Below are positions 48,254-61,598 of a stretch of 64,000 nucleotides of DNA, one piece after another; within the stretch, counting starts at the first letter, position 1, and every line of letters starts with the position of its first letter. The stretch is taken from assembly GCF_019925205.1 (NCBI RefSeq), contig NC_083567.1, positions 620,001 to 684,000 of the forward strand. Direction: 5' to 3'. Origin of the DNA: Metopolophium dirhodum (taxonomy: Eukaryota > Arthropoda > Insecta > Hemiptera > Aphididae). Below the pieces are notes generated by a model, which was given only the letters and a program-made list of their open reading frames with translations, was not told the DNA's origin and did no database searches. The position numbers and the translations under genes are program-made.

Positions 48254-49729
48254 GGCCTTTTTAGGTGTAAAATGAGTAGTTAATGCATCGAGGAGTCGCG
48301 GTGTGCGTTGATAATTAATTCTCGATTTCGCTGGATGTTATTGCTGCAAATCTGCGCCAAACCATCGATTGTTTTCCCCGATAATAATATGGCTTAATTA
48401 TTATAACAGCGATACGTAGGTGGGTAGTAATAATTACAATATAATAATATTATGCCGATACCTGCGTACATGGATGGCAGATAAACAATTCAATTCCGTA
48501 CTTGGCGAGATGCGATTTTGTACGCCTACTAGGTAGGTATATGTATAATATTATGCATATTATTATTGTTCATCGATAAGTTAATTTATTTCATCCGCGA
48601 AGCAGTAAATTCCAAACATCACACTCTGGGCGCTTAAATAGTATATTATAGTCCGACAAATTGTATATAGAGTGATAGCATTTGTTCTAGAAATTCGATA
48701 TTCCACGAACGAAAAAATGCTCAAGAAATATACTTTTTTATGATCGATCGGATACTATGTTCGTGGGGGGCGTATTATAATGTTGTTATTATTATTAACA
48801 TGTCAAAAATAATTAAAACAATGAATATAAATTCAAAACTATTTTATAATAATCATTATTCGCAGAGAACGCAATACTGTCGTTAACGTTTAATTACAAA
48901 AAAATAATTATTATATTGTTATTACGAATTATACATAAATAATACATTTAAATCACACACCCGCAATGGTGAATCGTCACGAACGACAACCACTTCCACC
49001 CACTCATTTGATATTTTTTTTATATTTTATATCAAGAACGATTCGTGAGAAACGCTGTAAAGAATTTTCTAGATTTTTGGCTAGATTACGTACAAAACAT
49101 GGTACATAAATTGAAAAAAAACTATAAAGACTAACAATTTCAAATATCTTTAAAAATTACAAAAAAGGCAAAATTATAAAATATCTAGAAAATGCAAATT
49201 TTAAGTCTATACCGTTCTTCATATAACTGAAAAATAAAAACTTTTTCATAGGTACCAACCAACCAATAGAGCCAACCATAAATATTTCCCAATTTATTTT
49301 TGATTATTTTCATAAGTACTGTACATTTTTCATATTTTACCCCTTTCAGGTTTCCGCAACTAGATCTAATTAGCTACTGGTGATCACCCTCAAATATGAA
49401 GATCCAAACTTTTTTAATACCTCAAAAGGTGCAGATGTCAGACACGAAGAAAACATATAAACGTGTTACCATCTAATCGTATATAACCAATAGGTTCGCT
49501 CCGCTCAGATTCTAAAATGGAACAAAACCAAAAAACATATATTTTCGATTCTGCAATCAGACTCGCAGATTCTGCGACCCGAAGATCGTCTAATTCGACA
49601 GAAACACTGTACGCACAATATGCGTGATATTATTTTACAATTGGTTTGATGATTTTTTTTGTTGTGTTTACGGTACCGATGTTATATTATTATTATGTGT
49701 TGCGGTCGAATTACCGACTCATTGTGTTA
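48254..49729. other. AT-rich gene-free stretch, part may be an old dispersed repeat
   Basis: From about 49010 to 49570 the sequence has poly-A/T tracts and a non-simple segment ending in GGTTCGCTCCGCTCAGATTC. This looks like an eroded dispersed element, but no ends were found. No gene is supported. Confidence 0.35.
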
Positions 49730-49981
49730 ATCAAGTCGATCGAAAACGTTTATTACAATGTCATCAGTACCTCGTTGATTAGTGTCGTGGTCCGAGAACA
49801 ATGGGACGTCTAAGGGTGGTAGATAAAAAAGACGCGACTCCGCCCGCAATGATATTGTGACACGAACACAATAGCGAGCAGGATACCACCCTGGTGGCGG
49901 GTCGCGTTGTACGTCTTTTGGATCAAGGTCGTTATACCAAACCGTAGCCGAATGGTTTGTGGCGGAAACACACTGCACCAC
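49727..49981 (-). other. Coding-like open frame, possible exon
   Basis: 84 codons on the minus strand end in TAA at 49729-49727. Codons are GNN-rich and composition is protein-like, with pieces such as VWYNDLDPKDVQRDPPPGWY. The first codon is not ATG. A splice acceptor-like TTACTGTGTGGTGCAG ends near 49972, so this could be a last exon. The opposite strand is not open over the same span, which is mildly supportive. No family is recognised. Confidence 0.32.
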
Positions 49982-52203
49982 ACAGTAATAATGATATTAT
50001 ATTATGCACATTATTGCAATCATTTTTAATAACACGTAATGATGCACTACTATTGGTGCGAATTCTGGCGAGACGATACAGGCTTTCATCCAAAATACTC
50101 CATGTCCTGTGAAAAGCTGACGAGTATAATTATTACATAGGTCTATAACGTATTATTATTATTATTATATTACTCTCGGCGTCGCCAGAAATCAATTATT
50201 GTCCTCCGCGTTAATGTTTGTGAACGACACAATGGATGCAGCGCAGGTAAACCGTTCACTATAGTGATATAATATTGTATGACAATAATAATAATACCAA
50301 TCTATAACGACTGAAGTACGAAATGTTTATATATATATATATATATATATATTGTTAAGCGTCGTAAGTAAACTACGCGATAATGCAAACATTGTTAACG
50401 GATTCCGTCGTCCGCCGACTATACACACATACACACACATACACACATTTAGAAATGTATGTATAATATGCACAATGTGATTTAAGGACTATCTGACGGT
50501 TATAATTACAATGCGATATCGACGATCGAAATGGAATAATTATTGAACTCGAGCGACGCTCGCCTAAACCCACCCGCGGATGGCGATCATTCATGAAACG
50601 TATATACGACTAGCTAATAAAATAGAAATGGAAATCAGTCGTACGTAATGTTATTTTGGTGTGATTGAATTTGAAGTAGCCGAGGAGAGTGACACAATGG
50701 TAACGCATAATATTGTAGTGCAGCTGTTAAGATAAATATATAATATTCGGCGGCCCAGTTTTCCAAAGTTTTTCGTTCAAAGTGCCTCACTTTATAAATG
50801 CGTATTTCAGTGTTTGCAAGTGTGTCTAACCCGTTAATTTTTTATTATATCTTTCTTGGTACATAGTTTTGTCATATGCTTATTATGTTTGCCAGCAAAA
50901 ACCACCTGATATAATAATATACATTGTAATATTGTACACACTGTTACATTAAATTACAGGTATCGCAAACCGGCAATCCAGCGGAACACAAAATACAACG
51001 ATGGTTCCAAAAGTTTGATGCTTCGAGAAAAAACTTTACTTAGAGCCGATATAATATATTCGCGTCGACGTATAATTTCGCGACGACCATAGTGATCGAA
51101 CGTTGAAATTAAAATATAAATAATATAATATTATATAGAAAGATATGCTAATATTATATTATGCCTAGTAATTATAATGGTTGATATACGTTGAATTTTA
51201 CAACAAAAAATTTGACTGGAACGAATAGTATGGCTGAAACGATAAGTTTATGAGTATAATGTAAATAGTTACATTTAATGTGTTTTTAATTTTAAATAAT
51301 TGAACCATTAATACAAAATAAATAAATAACAATTAAAATGTCAACTCGAAATTCTCCCGATAATACTGTCTCTTCGATAATAATCTGGTCTTTCGACTGT
51401 ACACCATCATAATAATATTATTATATTAAAAGCGCATCGCGACCTTATATAATTGTATTATGGATCGATTGTCATTCAATTATCAATCATTATTATATTA
51501 TTACAACACTCTATCACGACGTCGTTTAAACTGTTTAAAGTGTTTAAGCCGCCCGTATATAAAATATAATATAACTATACCACCCATCACGCCGTGGGTA
51601 GTGTTCGCGTGCATTATTATAATATAAAATATTATATTATATGACCAATTTACGAACCCATAAAACGATATTGAAAATCGGGAAAAAAAAATCTTATCGA
51701 CCGATCACGATTTATTTTACGACTAGACAGATGGAACCCCTATTTATGATCGTCCTTATCGGCCGTTTGTTTTTGAATTAAAAGACCGTTTCGGACGTTG
51801 AAAGCTGAAAACGATTTCGTTTCAATACACATTATTTAATTTGTATACAATATATACGCTACTATAGTAGCATAGTCCATACTACTATATTGAATCTTAT
51901 TTGAACGGTAATAATCATTATGCCCGTCGTAACGTTGGTCGGCAATATCAAGTTCTTCATCGTATTTTTCTTTCCATCACTCGTTTTACGGCATCTCCTA
52001 CTTTCAAAATATAATAGTTCATCACCGTGAACTCTGGAGCGATCATTATTTTTTGTTACGAAATTAACTTCCTAGCATTTTTTTTTTTGGAAATATTTAT
52101 TTTTCCCATGAAATGTGAGTGCGAGGTTTACAGAACTCTCACCGCGTTTAAGGGTAAGTCACTGGTTTTGCAGAAAACGATATATTATAATAATATGATA
52201 TCG
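49982..52203. other. AT-rich gene-free stretch
   Basis: (TA)12 at 50329-50352 and short CA runs near 50425. No supported gene. A good GTAAGT donor after GTTTAAGG lies near 52155, just before the next open segment. Confidence 0.45.
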
Positions 52204-52486
52204 AGATAGCATTGTAGACCTCCAGATTCTGTGTGACGATTTGTTGGAGCATTTCTTATATCGCGTCGAGAAACACCACCGCAATAATGTTAGCACGAAA
52301 CGACTTTTCTTTAGTGACTCACAAAACACTGTGTCGTCATCGCACAAAAGCCGAGGAATGGTGCTACAACTGCTCTGCCGGAGCCTAATACCAAATTTAA
52401 TGTGCAGTGCCTATGTATATATATTATACCTATTAACTACTATCAAATACACGCACTCACCTTATTCGCGTCGGCTGCGAAAATAA
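52204..52486 (+). other. Coding-like open frame, possible exon
   Basis: The frame is open from after a TGA near 52196 to TAA at 52484. Its first 60 codons are protein-like (DLLEHFLYRVEKHHRNN; SDSQNTVSSSHKSRG) and free of simple repeats. A GTAAGT donor near 52155 and a GTAGACCTCCAG acceptor ending near 52220 would make a 60-70 nt intron with the frame that starts MKCECEVYRTLTAFKG. The phases do not join cleanly, so the pairing is doubtful. No family is recognised. Confidence 0.27.
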
Positions 52487-52489
52487 TAA

Positions 52490-55401
52490 ATCACACAGCA
52501 AATTTCGTTTTTATCGTAGGTAGAAATATTGGTTTGGGTACTTTCAAAACCTCGTGACCCCCGGAGACTCGTGAAAAAACGCCTGTATCTTTTTTTTCTC
52601 CTCGGTTCAGACATTTTATGTGTCGTCCGTGGACCCCCCGAAATATTATTATCTCGTCGGCTTTTTACGATTTGGAAATCACGATCAATCCGGGCCGCTT
52701 TACGACCCGATGAGCAGCACACTGAATACCCACCCGCACCTATACCTATATATACACATTGGTATACACACATACATGTTATATTTTATTCATTTATTTT
52801 ATTGTTATATTATTATATTATTATATTCTACCTATAACATATTATCGTTGCGGTGGATCGGCGCGATGGAGAAGATGTGGGGGGGGGGGTATGGCGGGCG
52901 CGGTGGTATTTTTATATCGGAGATATTTACGATCGTGTAAAAGATTTACTATCCATTTCGGGGCTCTCGGTGTCGTCGTTCGCCCCAACAACGTATTATA
53001 TTTATATTGTATTTCTATTACCTACCACTATTACCTATATACCTACACGGTGAACGCGTATTTTTCTCGTCATCCCTCGAACGTGTGTGTGTGTAATACC
53101 AGTCGGTCCGTTCTTTTTATGCTCCCACGGAAACCGCCCAATAATAATACAACAACCGTAATGAGAGCAGTGCCATCGTATACATAGGTACTACTACCAC
53201 TATACTACTACACAGCGTATATTATTATATTATAGCTATTTTCGTATGACGACGACGACGACGAATTCCACCGATGCCGCAACCGTCGTAAACTACCCCC
53301 GAACAAGGCGCGTTTACGGCGTTTTTCTCTTTTATATTCGCCCCGTACTTACACAGACGCGAGTTACCCTGCGCCACGCACCCACCCGTACTCCCTTATT
53401 AAAAACCATCGGCGGATCTTACAGTAATAATAATAATAATAATAATAATATGACGTGTATATAAAAGTCGACCGGGAACCCGATATTGATAAATTTACAA
53501 CCCGCCTCGTTTCGGGGACCGCGACGGGGTTGTAATAAACGATCCAAGTGCTGCGAGACGATATAATATGGAGTTTGTTTGTTTGTTGTTGGGTTTTTTT
53601 GGTGGGGGGCGCGCAAAAATTCTTATAAAAACTCGCACACCCATATAATATATCCCCTGACATAATATAAGTACCTACCTATACCGTATATCGTATACAA
53701 TGTCGTTCGGTCCAAAATTAAATCCGTGCGCCCGGCAAGAACGCATACATGTAAATATTATATGGCCGCATTAATAGTATACCTACAATATTATATAGGT
53801 ACCACTGTATGGGTTTAATGCCTTGGCACACCCTCGGATTTTAATATATATAAAAATGATCTCACTCTTCGGATATATATTAGTACAATGCATATAATAT
53901 CGTATAAATACTATAAGGTATACCTACATTGTAACTTTAAAATGCGTTTTTTTTTATGTGAATAAAATAATGGAACACGTAATATAATAACAATGTGCAC
54001 GCAGCGTACAATTGCGTTTGTTTACACTATTATGCCAAGTGTAACTCTGTGATATATCACGGGATACACTGGCTGCAGCTGCGCTCGATAGTAATACATC
54101 GACGATGTAGTAAGTTGGGCACTAAAATTATTAATTCGTATTGTAGGTGAGGTATAATAATATGTGTGGGTATTAAAATATTATGTATTATTCTGAGATA
54201 TTTTTTTTATTTTTTTTTATAGTCAAATCGATGAGTTACGATTTTACAAAATGTCTTTTTTTCCCAACGCGCCTTTCCTATATATAATACAACTCGACAG
54301 CCGACGGTACCTAAATAATTTATTACGTCTCTAAAATCGAAGTGTACCAGCTATATAGAGGTACGTAGGTACAAAGTAGTATGCGAATTTTTTAGAAACC
54401 CAGAATATAATAGCTGTACAAATACATACGCGTTTTTATAGCTAGAAGAATGGAAATCACAGTCACCCTGCACTCTGCACATAAGTGTAATAATATTATG
54501 TGTAGTATAAGTATTCATAGCTTACTGAATTCAATATTGAAAATGGTGAAAATTCCCACCACTTGTAAGTTGCAATAACTAAAAAAAAGGAATATTTCAC
54601 TACATCGTTCCGCGCAGTTAGGTCACATTAAATTACATAAATAATCATATTATATTAGGAGATACATTGTGCAGGCCTAAAACGACTATGATGGGACACC
54701 AACGCGTGATTCTCCTATATGTGAAACTGAAATAAAAAACAAATTCGTCTCGTGTTACTGATAATAAATGGGAGGATTTTGCCAATAAATATTGTAGACT
54801 AGTCTATAGCTATAGCGTAGTTATAGTTCGAAATGAATTGAACGAGCATAGTCGACCGATACATCCATGATAATAATATAGTATTATATATAGTAATAGT
54901 ATTATATTCGTTTATTGAAATGTGCATATACGTCGACGAAACGATTATACCATTTAATCGGCACATAAAACCGGTGTGAATATACATCGGATTTTGTTTT
55001 TGGCTCGTAATCAAATACTAGACGGTTCTTAAGATTTTATTGAATCTGCCCAATCATTATTTTCGGTTTATATCGTCGTTTATAATAACGACATATACGA
55101 CGCGTATATAATCCAAACACACGCGGCGAGACAACGTCCATAAACGCGATATAAATGTTCAAATTTCACGTGCATAAATTACTCGACCAACGATATTATA
55201 TGCACATAATTTGTCCGGGTGCATTCGGTGTACCTAAAATATAAAATGTGCATTAACATGACATTATTTCTTGTAATACGATGCAGAACAAAATTCGGAA
55301 CACATATTCTATAAATAATATACGTTTGACCATAAAGAGCTGCACATTTTCTTACATTACGCGTTTATAATAGTATATTATTATGATTTAATATTTTTCA
55401 G
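52490..55401. other. Mixed stretch with CpG-rich patches and TAA repeat
   Basis: CpG-rich patches at about 52550-52740 and 53240-53560 flank AT-rich DNA. (TAA)n lies at 53425-53451. Frames up to 142 codons (52759-53187, plus) lack an ATG start, splice context or motifs and span microsatellite-like DNA. Confidence 0.4.
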
Positions 55402-55492
55402 CCCAAAACCAGTAAACGATGTAAGAAAAAATTGTCGGGTGATGCCGTCGTTCCGTTGCTCCCCGTGGTCGCCGACGCACGTATAAGAATCG
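55402..55492 (+). other. Possible internal exon
   Basis: A strong acceptor (TTTAATATTTTTCAG, ending 55401) is followed by 91 nt open in one frame only, rich in lysine then hydrophobic residues (PKTSKRCKKKLSGDAVVPLL). It ends at ATCG/GTAATA, a moderate donor. The neighbouring exons were not found. Confidence 0.25.
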
Positions 55493-56084
55493 GTAATACA
55501 GTAACCACGGTAAATCATTGAAAATACGTAGGTATCTAACCAGAATTGTTGTTATTTGTAATTTTGTATGTTTTAATTTCTATGCGGTCGAACTAACGAA
55601 GAAAATATGTTAAAATTTACGTTTTGTCAATGTAATAAAAACTAAAACATATTGGTGGGGAACTTATTATTATTGCAACTTACTCCGTGCAGAGTTAATA
55701 TTTTTGCAATATTATTTTTATTTTTACTTTTTCCATGTTTACAACATTTTAATATATTTTATGATTTTAATGATAATCGTGTTTTTATTCGAGTGAAAGT
55801 TTTAAAACTCTCAGCCTGGTGTACAAGATTTTCAAACCACAGTTATACAAGACTTCAGTTGATAAAATCGATTGCAAATGCATTTTGTACTGTTGCAGTT
55901 TGAATATTGCGTTGCCTAGTTAGTCATGATCCAACCGTTGTGACATGTGATATTTTTCTATCCACCAACAACGACAATCGTTTATATAATCAATCTATGG
56001 TCCTCCCTGCGCTCCATTTTACTTTTTTAAAAAAAATGAATAGGTCGTTTGTTAGTCTTTTTAAAATACAATCATGTTGAGTTA
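55493..56084. other. AT-rich gene-free stretch
   Basis: An 83-codon frame (55652-55903, plus) lacks an ATG start and shows only AT-driven hydrophobic codons. Nothing else is supported. Confidence 0.45.
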
Positions 56085-56153
56085 ACTCGCGACGTTCAAC
56101 TCGGGTGCCAGATTGACCAGCCGGTTGGAGGCGACGTCGAGCACGGACAGAGG
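56085..56153 (-). pseudogene. Leucine-rich-repeat-like fragment
   Basis: The minus frame reads PLSVLDVASNRLVNLAPEL before a TAA at 56084-56082. It fits one leucine-rich repeat (LxxLxLxxNxLxxLxxxL), including the diagnostic Asn. Only about one repeat is present. Upstream (56154-56185) lies a near-perfect palindrome, CCGTGGT/ACCACGG, and no continuing frame. It may be a relic of a leucine-rich-repeat gene, an isolated exon, or chance. Confidence 0.3.
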
Positions 56154-56185
56154 CCATCGATACCGTGGTCGATACCACGGTTACC

Positions 56186-59100
56186 GATATAACGCGTTGA
56201 CCGCAACTGTTGATCGAAAAACCACTTATAATCTCTCTCTATCCATTCTCACTTTGGGCAATAATACTATTGGTAACTAAAATTATCATCGCAACCACCA
56301 CGCCGCCAAGCTCAAAGAAGCCTCCGGCACTACGCGATCCCTCTCCCACACAACATAACTAAACAAATAAATATAGGTATATATTTGTGTGCGTTAATAA
56401 TGTACAATATTTTTATTGTACTAACGGCCGAAAATCAGCGCGAGCCACTTATATCCATTCGCGTACGATTATTGTCATATTATCATACTCGTGTGCGTCT
56501 GTGAGGGTTTGATATACAAAATAATATAATACTATGACGTCTGTGCGAAATTGAAAAACACCCTTCACCGCGCCCCGAAGTCCACGGGTTCGGTTTTCGC
56601 GACGTTGTACTTGCACCCTCGTCGGAAAGAAAATACGGACGACGCCGCCGCCGCCGCAATGACGATATCTCTTATTGTAATATATTATTATTATATGTAT
56701 AGACGGCAGCGCTCGACGTTAAATAATATATTTCTCGACGTGCGGGCGAACGCACACACACACACACACAATACACGCTTTGTACAATATATATATGTAT
56801 GTATACATAATATACAAGCGTTATATATTATAATATCCGTTTCGCCCTTTTGTACATCGGTGCGCGATTAATAAATCAACAGTCGAATTCCGGCGCGAAG
56901 CCTGAAAAAGATGCGCCGCGACAACGATATGAATATTCATTTTATACGATATATTATAATATAATATCGCGATGTGTATATAATGTAGAGAACCCGTCCC
57001 GATATGCCAGCCAGCAGTGTCCCGCTCGATGGCGTCGTCGAACGCATTCGGTCTGTATATTATAATATCATGTACGGTGTGTATATACCCTCGGGTTGGT
57101 GAATATGTGTGGCATTTTATATATATAGTTTGTGTATATATATATATATATATGATGCACCTTCCCTTCGTTCGGATCTCATATAATCCTCCGCAAACGT
57201 CGAGGTCGTGCGTGAGCAGACGGAAAGCCAATATCGCGTAATATTGTTAGTAATATCATTGTATTTATTATTATTTACCAAATATTGTGTCCACTGTCGT
57301 CGTCTCTGCTCCCGTACATGGTACAATATATTATTATAATATCCGATTGCCCCCGTAACCAGTCCAGTTGACGTCGTAACAGCTCGTGAGGGTCGTCAAA
57401 TTTTGACACTCAATTTATCGTTATTATATTATAAATAGTATATAATTGATAAAACTATTTAAACAACGAGTAAACGGTTCTCATAAATAGTATTACACCG
57501 AAGCTTGCGAGATCCTCAACAACCCTATCAGTGCATTTTCCGCAATACAAACCTTAACTATAAAATGAGAATAACTTGTTAACACTAGTATTAATTTCCA
57601 ATGTACATCCCTGTGATAGATAAAATAATGCAAGCTAAAACCTATGTTTTTGAAGCCTTTTACCGATGACAAAAAAAAAAATATTATTATTACTATTATG
57701 TCATATTTTTACGTCGAGCGGAATCTATAGCTATTGAAAATTCGTCCGGAATATGTTTACATAGGGAAAAATACTGACTACGATACAAACACTGCAGGTG
57801 CGCCTTTAATACACTTCTCTAGAATATTACGTTAGTTTATTTGACCGATATGATAATAATATCATATATATACGCAATAATATGTAAAACATAATGATTG
57901 AAGGTGCGGTGAACAACTGTGCTGGAAAATGTTGATATGCTGTCATCACACCGTATGTATAACAATAATTTTCCGAGGTACACGACAGACGTAAAAAACG
58001 TTGAATAATAATAACTATATTATGTTAAAATAGAGGGCGCATATAAATAATAGACGCGACGTCGTTTTGGCGTGCTTTGGAAACGGCAAAGTGAACGGAG
58101 TTGACAATTAAAACACGTTATTCGACTCCGGTGGTGTATGATACGGTGGCTGGTCGTATTAAATTCAGTTGGTTATATTCACGCACTTACGTCGTAAATA
58201 GTAATTTTCAGAAATATGCCGACACATCGCTTATTGCTTTACTAAAAGAATTTTAATTGTGAGTATATATTGTCTCAGCCTGCACCGTTATAGGTTATAG
58301 TGACAAAATATTCCGGTAACCAAACTTTGGTTCGTCCGTTCTCGCGATTTTGTGAAAATAAGTTCGATATGGCATTTTAACGCGGTAAAAAGGTTAGATT
58401 AATATCGGATTTGTTGCATTCTATGAATACATTGGTAGGTATATTACGATAATGTTGCGCAGCTGAAAGGCGATAGGCTACTGCCGACACGTTAAAATAT
58501 AATATTATATGTATTACTGTAATTGTAAATTCACACTCGACTGTAAAATTTGAACAATTACGAAATTCGCAAGACATACTAGTGTAAGCCAATAGTCCTG
58601 CATCAGGGGAAAGGTATCCACCTGAGTCCAGACTCTCCTCTTACACCATTGAATTCTTGTGTCTTCGTGCATTCAGAGATAAAGACATTTCATTTGGTAG
58701 GTATTAATTTAAATTGTACCTAATAATAATCGACAGTTGTACCTACAACATATAATATCATTATATACGAATAAAACCAAACGAAAATCATAAGACTCCC
58801 TAAAGAGAATTCTCTGAATCCTCAGGAAATTGTTGATAATTTCACAAGTAGATAACCAATTTTTGTTAGATTACCTCGGTTCAGCCGTGTGCCAACAAAT
58901 ATATTATTATATTAGTTTGACATATTATATGCACACGAACGATGCACCGCTAATCCAATCTACATATATTGTTACGTCATGTGCGACATTTTCGCACATG
59001 GATTCGGGAAAACGCATTTTCCGAATTGAATTCGTCCTCGTGTCGTATACACAATGCGGTGGTAATTATTAAATTTATTACACGCCGATCGATTACTGCA

Positions 59101-59462
59101 GGCGCCGGCAATCGCGAGATGGGGTGTCGCATCCGACATTTCGGCGGCTCGTCGAGTCTCGAGACACATACGCCGCCGCCGAGTATATGCGAGTATATAA
59201 TATACCTTTGCCACATATCGTGTACATACCGACGCCGTATAATAATAATAATAATAACGATAATAATACTGTATATAGGGAGAACTAGTGTGTGTGTGTG
59301 TGTGTGTATAATATACGAATGAATAATGGATGTGTCCGTCGGTCGGCCGGTAGCTCGGGACTTCAGCTACCGAAATGAATGGAGGTTTATTAATATTATT
59401 ATTATTATTATCGGACGTGCGTGCGTGTGAGCGAACTACTATATGCACTGCCGTCTTGTGCT

Positions 59463-59495
<33 letters not shown>

Positions 59496-61238
59496 TATAT
59501 ATATATTTATTATTGTGTATGATCGATTCATCCGGGTAACGTAACCGAACGCCGACCGAATGATAGATGGACCGCAATTAGACGGCGCAGACTCTGTATA
59601 TATATATTTACGTCTTTTGTTCGTCTCTCCGCCGCCGACCGAGAATCACCGTAGTCGGCCCAAGAGCGCACAGACATTTACTATATCACATAAACTCCGG
59701 TAACTCGAAAGATCCGCACAATTATTATAACGTATAAGATAAACACACAACACTGGTATATATAGATACGTAACGAACATGGATTTAAAATCCTATTTGC
59801 AGAAATACGCGATGTTTGCGTGGCTTAAACTGCAGTTATGATATATATGCGTAACTAGCCGTGAAGTGTTCGAGTCAAAACTGCGGTACGGTACCTACTT
59901 ACCTACCTACCCAATCGTGTATAATATTATTATACGTTAGTGATTAAATCTCGCGATTTTTTTGGTTCGATGAGAATTTTTCGAAGCTCGAACGCGTTTA
60001 AACCGTCTGCGGCTCATCTGAAATTCCACCACGCGTGGTACGCGCACAGAGATTTGAACGATCGAACTACTATTACAGTGTATATTATTATACTTTGTAT
60101 ATTATTTTATACCTAGTACACAAAACGGTCGAGTATAAGAGCTAAAATAATAACATAATACATTAATACATAATTATTTAGGCTTTGTGTTACGAGTCGA
60201 ACGGTAGTCGTAACGGAGTTTATCCGTTCATATAATATGTTGTGTATACATATATACATTATAAACGTATTATATTATGAAAAACTATAATTGCCGGCTG
60301 TCGGCCGCACTGACGGAACAGTGACGCGCGTCTTTCATAGAACCTTCTACGCGTCATATCCATCGATTGTCTGCGCTCAAACACAATAATAACAATATAA
60401 TAGTATAATATTGTGTACCTACATCGAGCGTGGGCGGCTCGTCGTGAAGACCGAATATTAATTCCGGAAACGGATTACAAAGGTCCTGCGAGTATATAAT
60501 ATTATATATATATATAGGTGAGCGGTTCATCAGTGGTTGACGGGACGGAGATTTAAAAATAATGCGTAATAACAATATACAATATTATTATATTATTATA
60601 TTAAACGCATCGTCACGATTCAAACACCCGAATAGATATTTTTTTCAAACAAATAATCGTCGGTGTGATTTTCGCCGTCAACCCGTTCCGATACACTGTA
60701 ATACAAACATTAAAATGAAATTCCTTTTAGCGCGATGTTCGTTCCGTTTGGAAATTGCAATCGACTGGTATCGTCCTTATTATTGATGGATGGTATTAAA
60801 TAATATCGAAAATGAATTTTATAATATATTATATATATATCCTATTTCTATATTTTAACTACAAATCAACTTATAACTTATTGTTATATCACACATAATA
60901 TAAGTACTCGTACATACTGTAAATTGGATCATATAATATTTATATTCATAATAAAGTTTATTATCATTATTCTTATTATTTATATATATTCTATATATTA
61001 GTCGAAGAACTTAAGTATACATCATATCGCGGGTGCTAAGAGGGTTTTTTTTTGATATTTGGTTTTCTTCATATGCTGAAACGTGTTTATGAAAACACTA
61101 AGGTGATATTCGTCTGTGGCTCTATTTAAAACCTTTCTCAGCGAGAAAGCACGTGAAATCCGTTTTGTGTTTTCACTCTCTCGTATCGAATCTTGGGAAA
61201 TGGCATTACTCGACACCACGTGACACCAATCGATGTCG
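56186..61238. other. AT-rich stretch with CpG patches and CA/GT repeats
   Basis: Microsatellites lie at about 56752-56770 (CA), 57136-57153 (TA), 59235-59272 (AAT), 59288-59308 (GT), 59390-59412 (TTA) and 59464-59493 (CA). CpG-rich patches at 56560-57060 and 59050-59200 are open on both strands. The 158-codon minus frame at 58972-59448 crosses several microsatellites and is rejected as a gene. Confidence 0.45.
59464..59493. repeat. Microsatellite (CA)15
   Basis: Fifteen CA units followed by a TA run. Confidence 0.9.
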
Positions 61239-61598
61239 TCACAGCAGTCTTATCGAATCTGCGACGATAATCCTGTTCCTAGTTATTGCGTAGGATTCGC
61301 GTGTGCTCGTCCCGGTCCAGTGCCTCGGGCTGTAACAATAATAATATTACATTTACAGAAGCACATGTGGACAGGTCCGGTGCATTAATAAACGATCATT
61401 ACGTGTTTATATTAATATAATATATTATACTCACGCGAGGAGGCAGTCGATAAGTCGAGTTGGAGGCCGCAGCGGCGATCGGCTGGTCCTCCTTTGTACC
61501 TGCCGGGCGCGTCTTGGGCGGCTACCGCGGTATCCTCTGGTCGACGGTTTCTTTTCCAAAGCCTCGCGGGTCATCAGTCTGAACAGCCATCCGTCCAT
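61239..61598 (-). CDS. Candidate two-exon gene, unknown product
   Basis: On the minus strand an ATG at 61598 opens exon 1, which ends at 61435 before a consensus donor GTGAGT. A 105-nt intron (61434-61330) ends in TATTGTTACAG, a good acceptor. Exon 2 starts at 61329. Spliced, the ATG frame is open for 84 codons to TGA at 61241-61239, starting MDGWLFRLMTREALEKKPST, but its second half is arginine-rich and frame-shadow-like. A second frame (-1) reads across the same junction with more natural composition, RLPPRPEALDRDEHTRILRN, to TAG at 61281-61279. That frame is broken by one TAG at 61524-61522. So this is a real gene in the first frame, a one-stop relic in the second, or an exon pair of a larger gene. 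No family is recognised. Confidence 0.35.
61330..61434 (-). other. Candidate intron, 105 nt
   Basis: GTGAGTATAA at the donor and TATTATTGTTACAG at the acceptor, AT-rich inside. Its size and base composition are typical of short insect introns. It joins GC-rich flanks that stay open on both sides. Confidence 0.4.

Noticed and set aside
58972..59448. 158-codon minus frame, the longest in the window
   Set aside because: Its length comes from AAT, GT and TTA microsatellites (Asn, Thr-His and Tyr runs). No domain or splice support.
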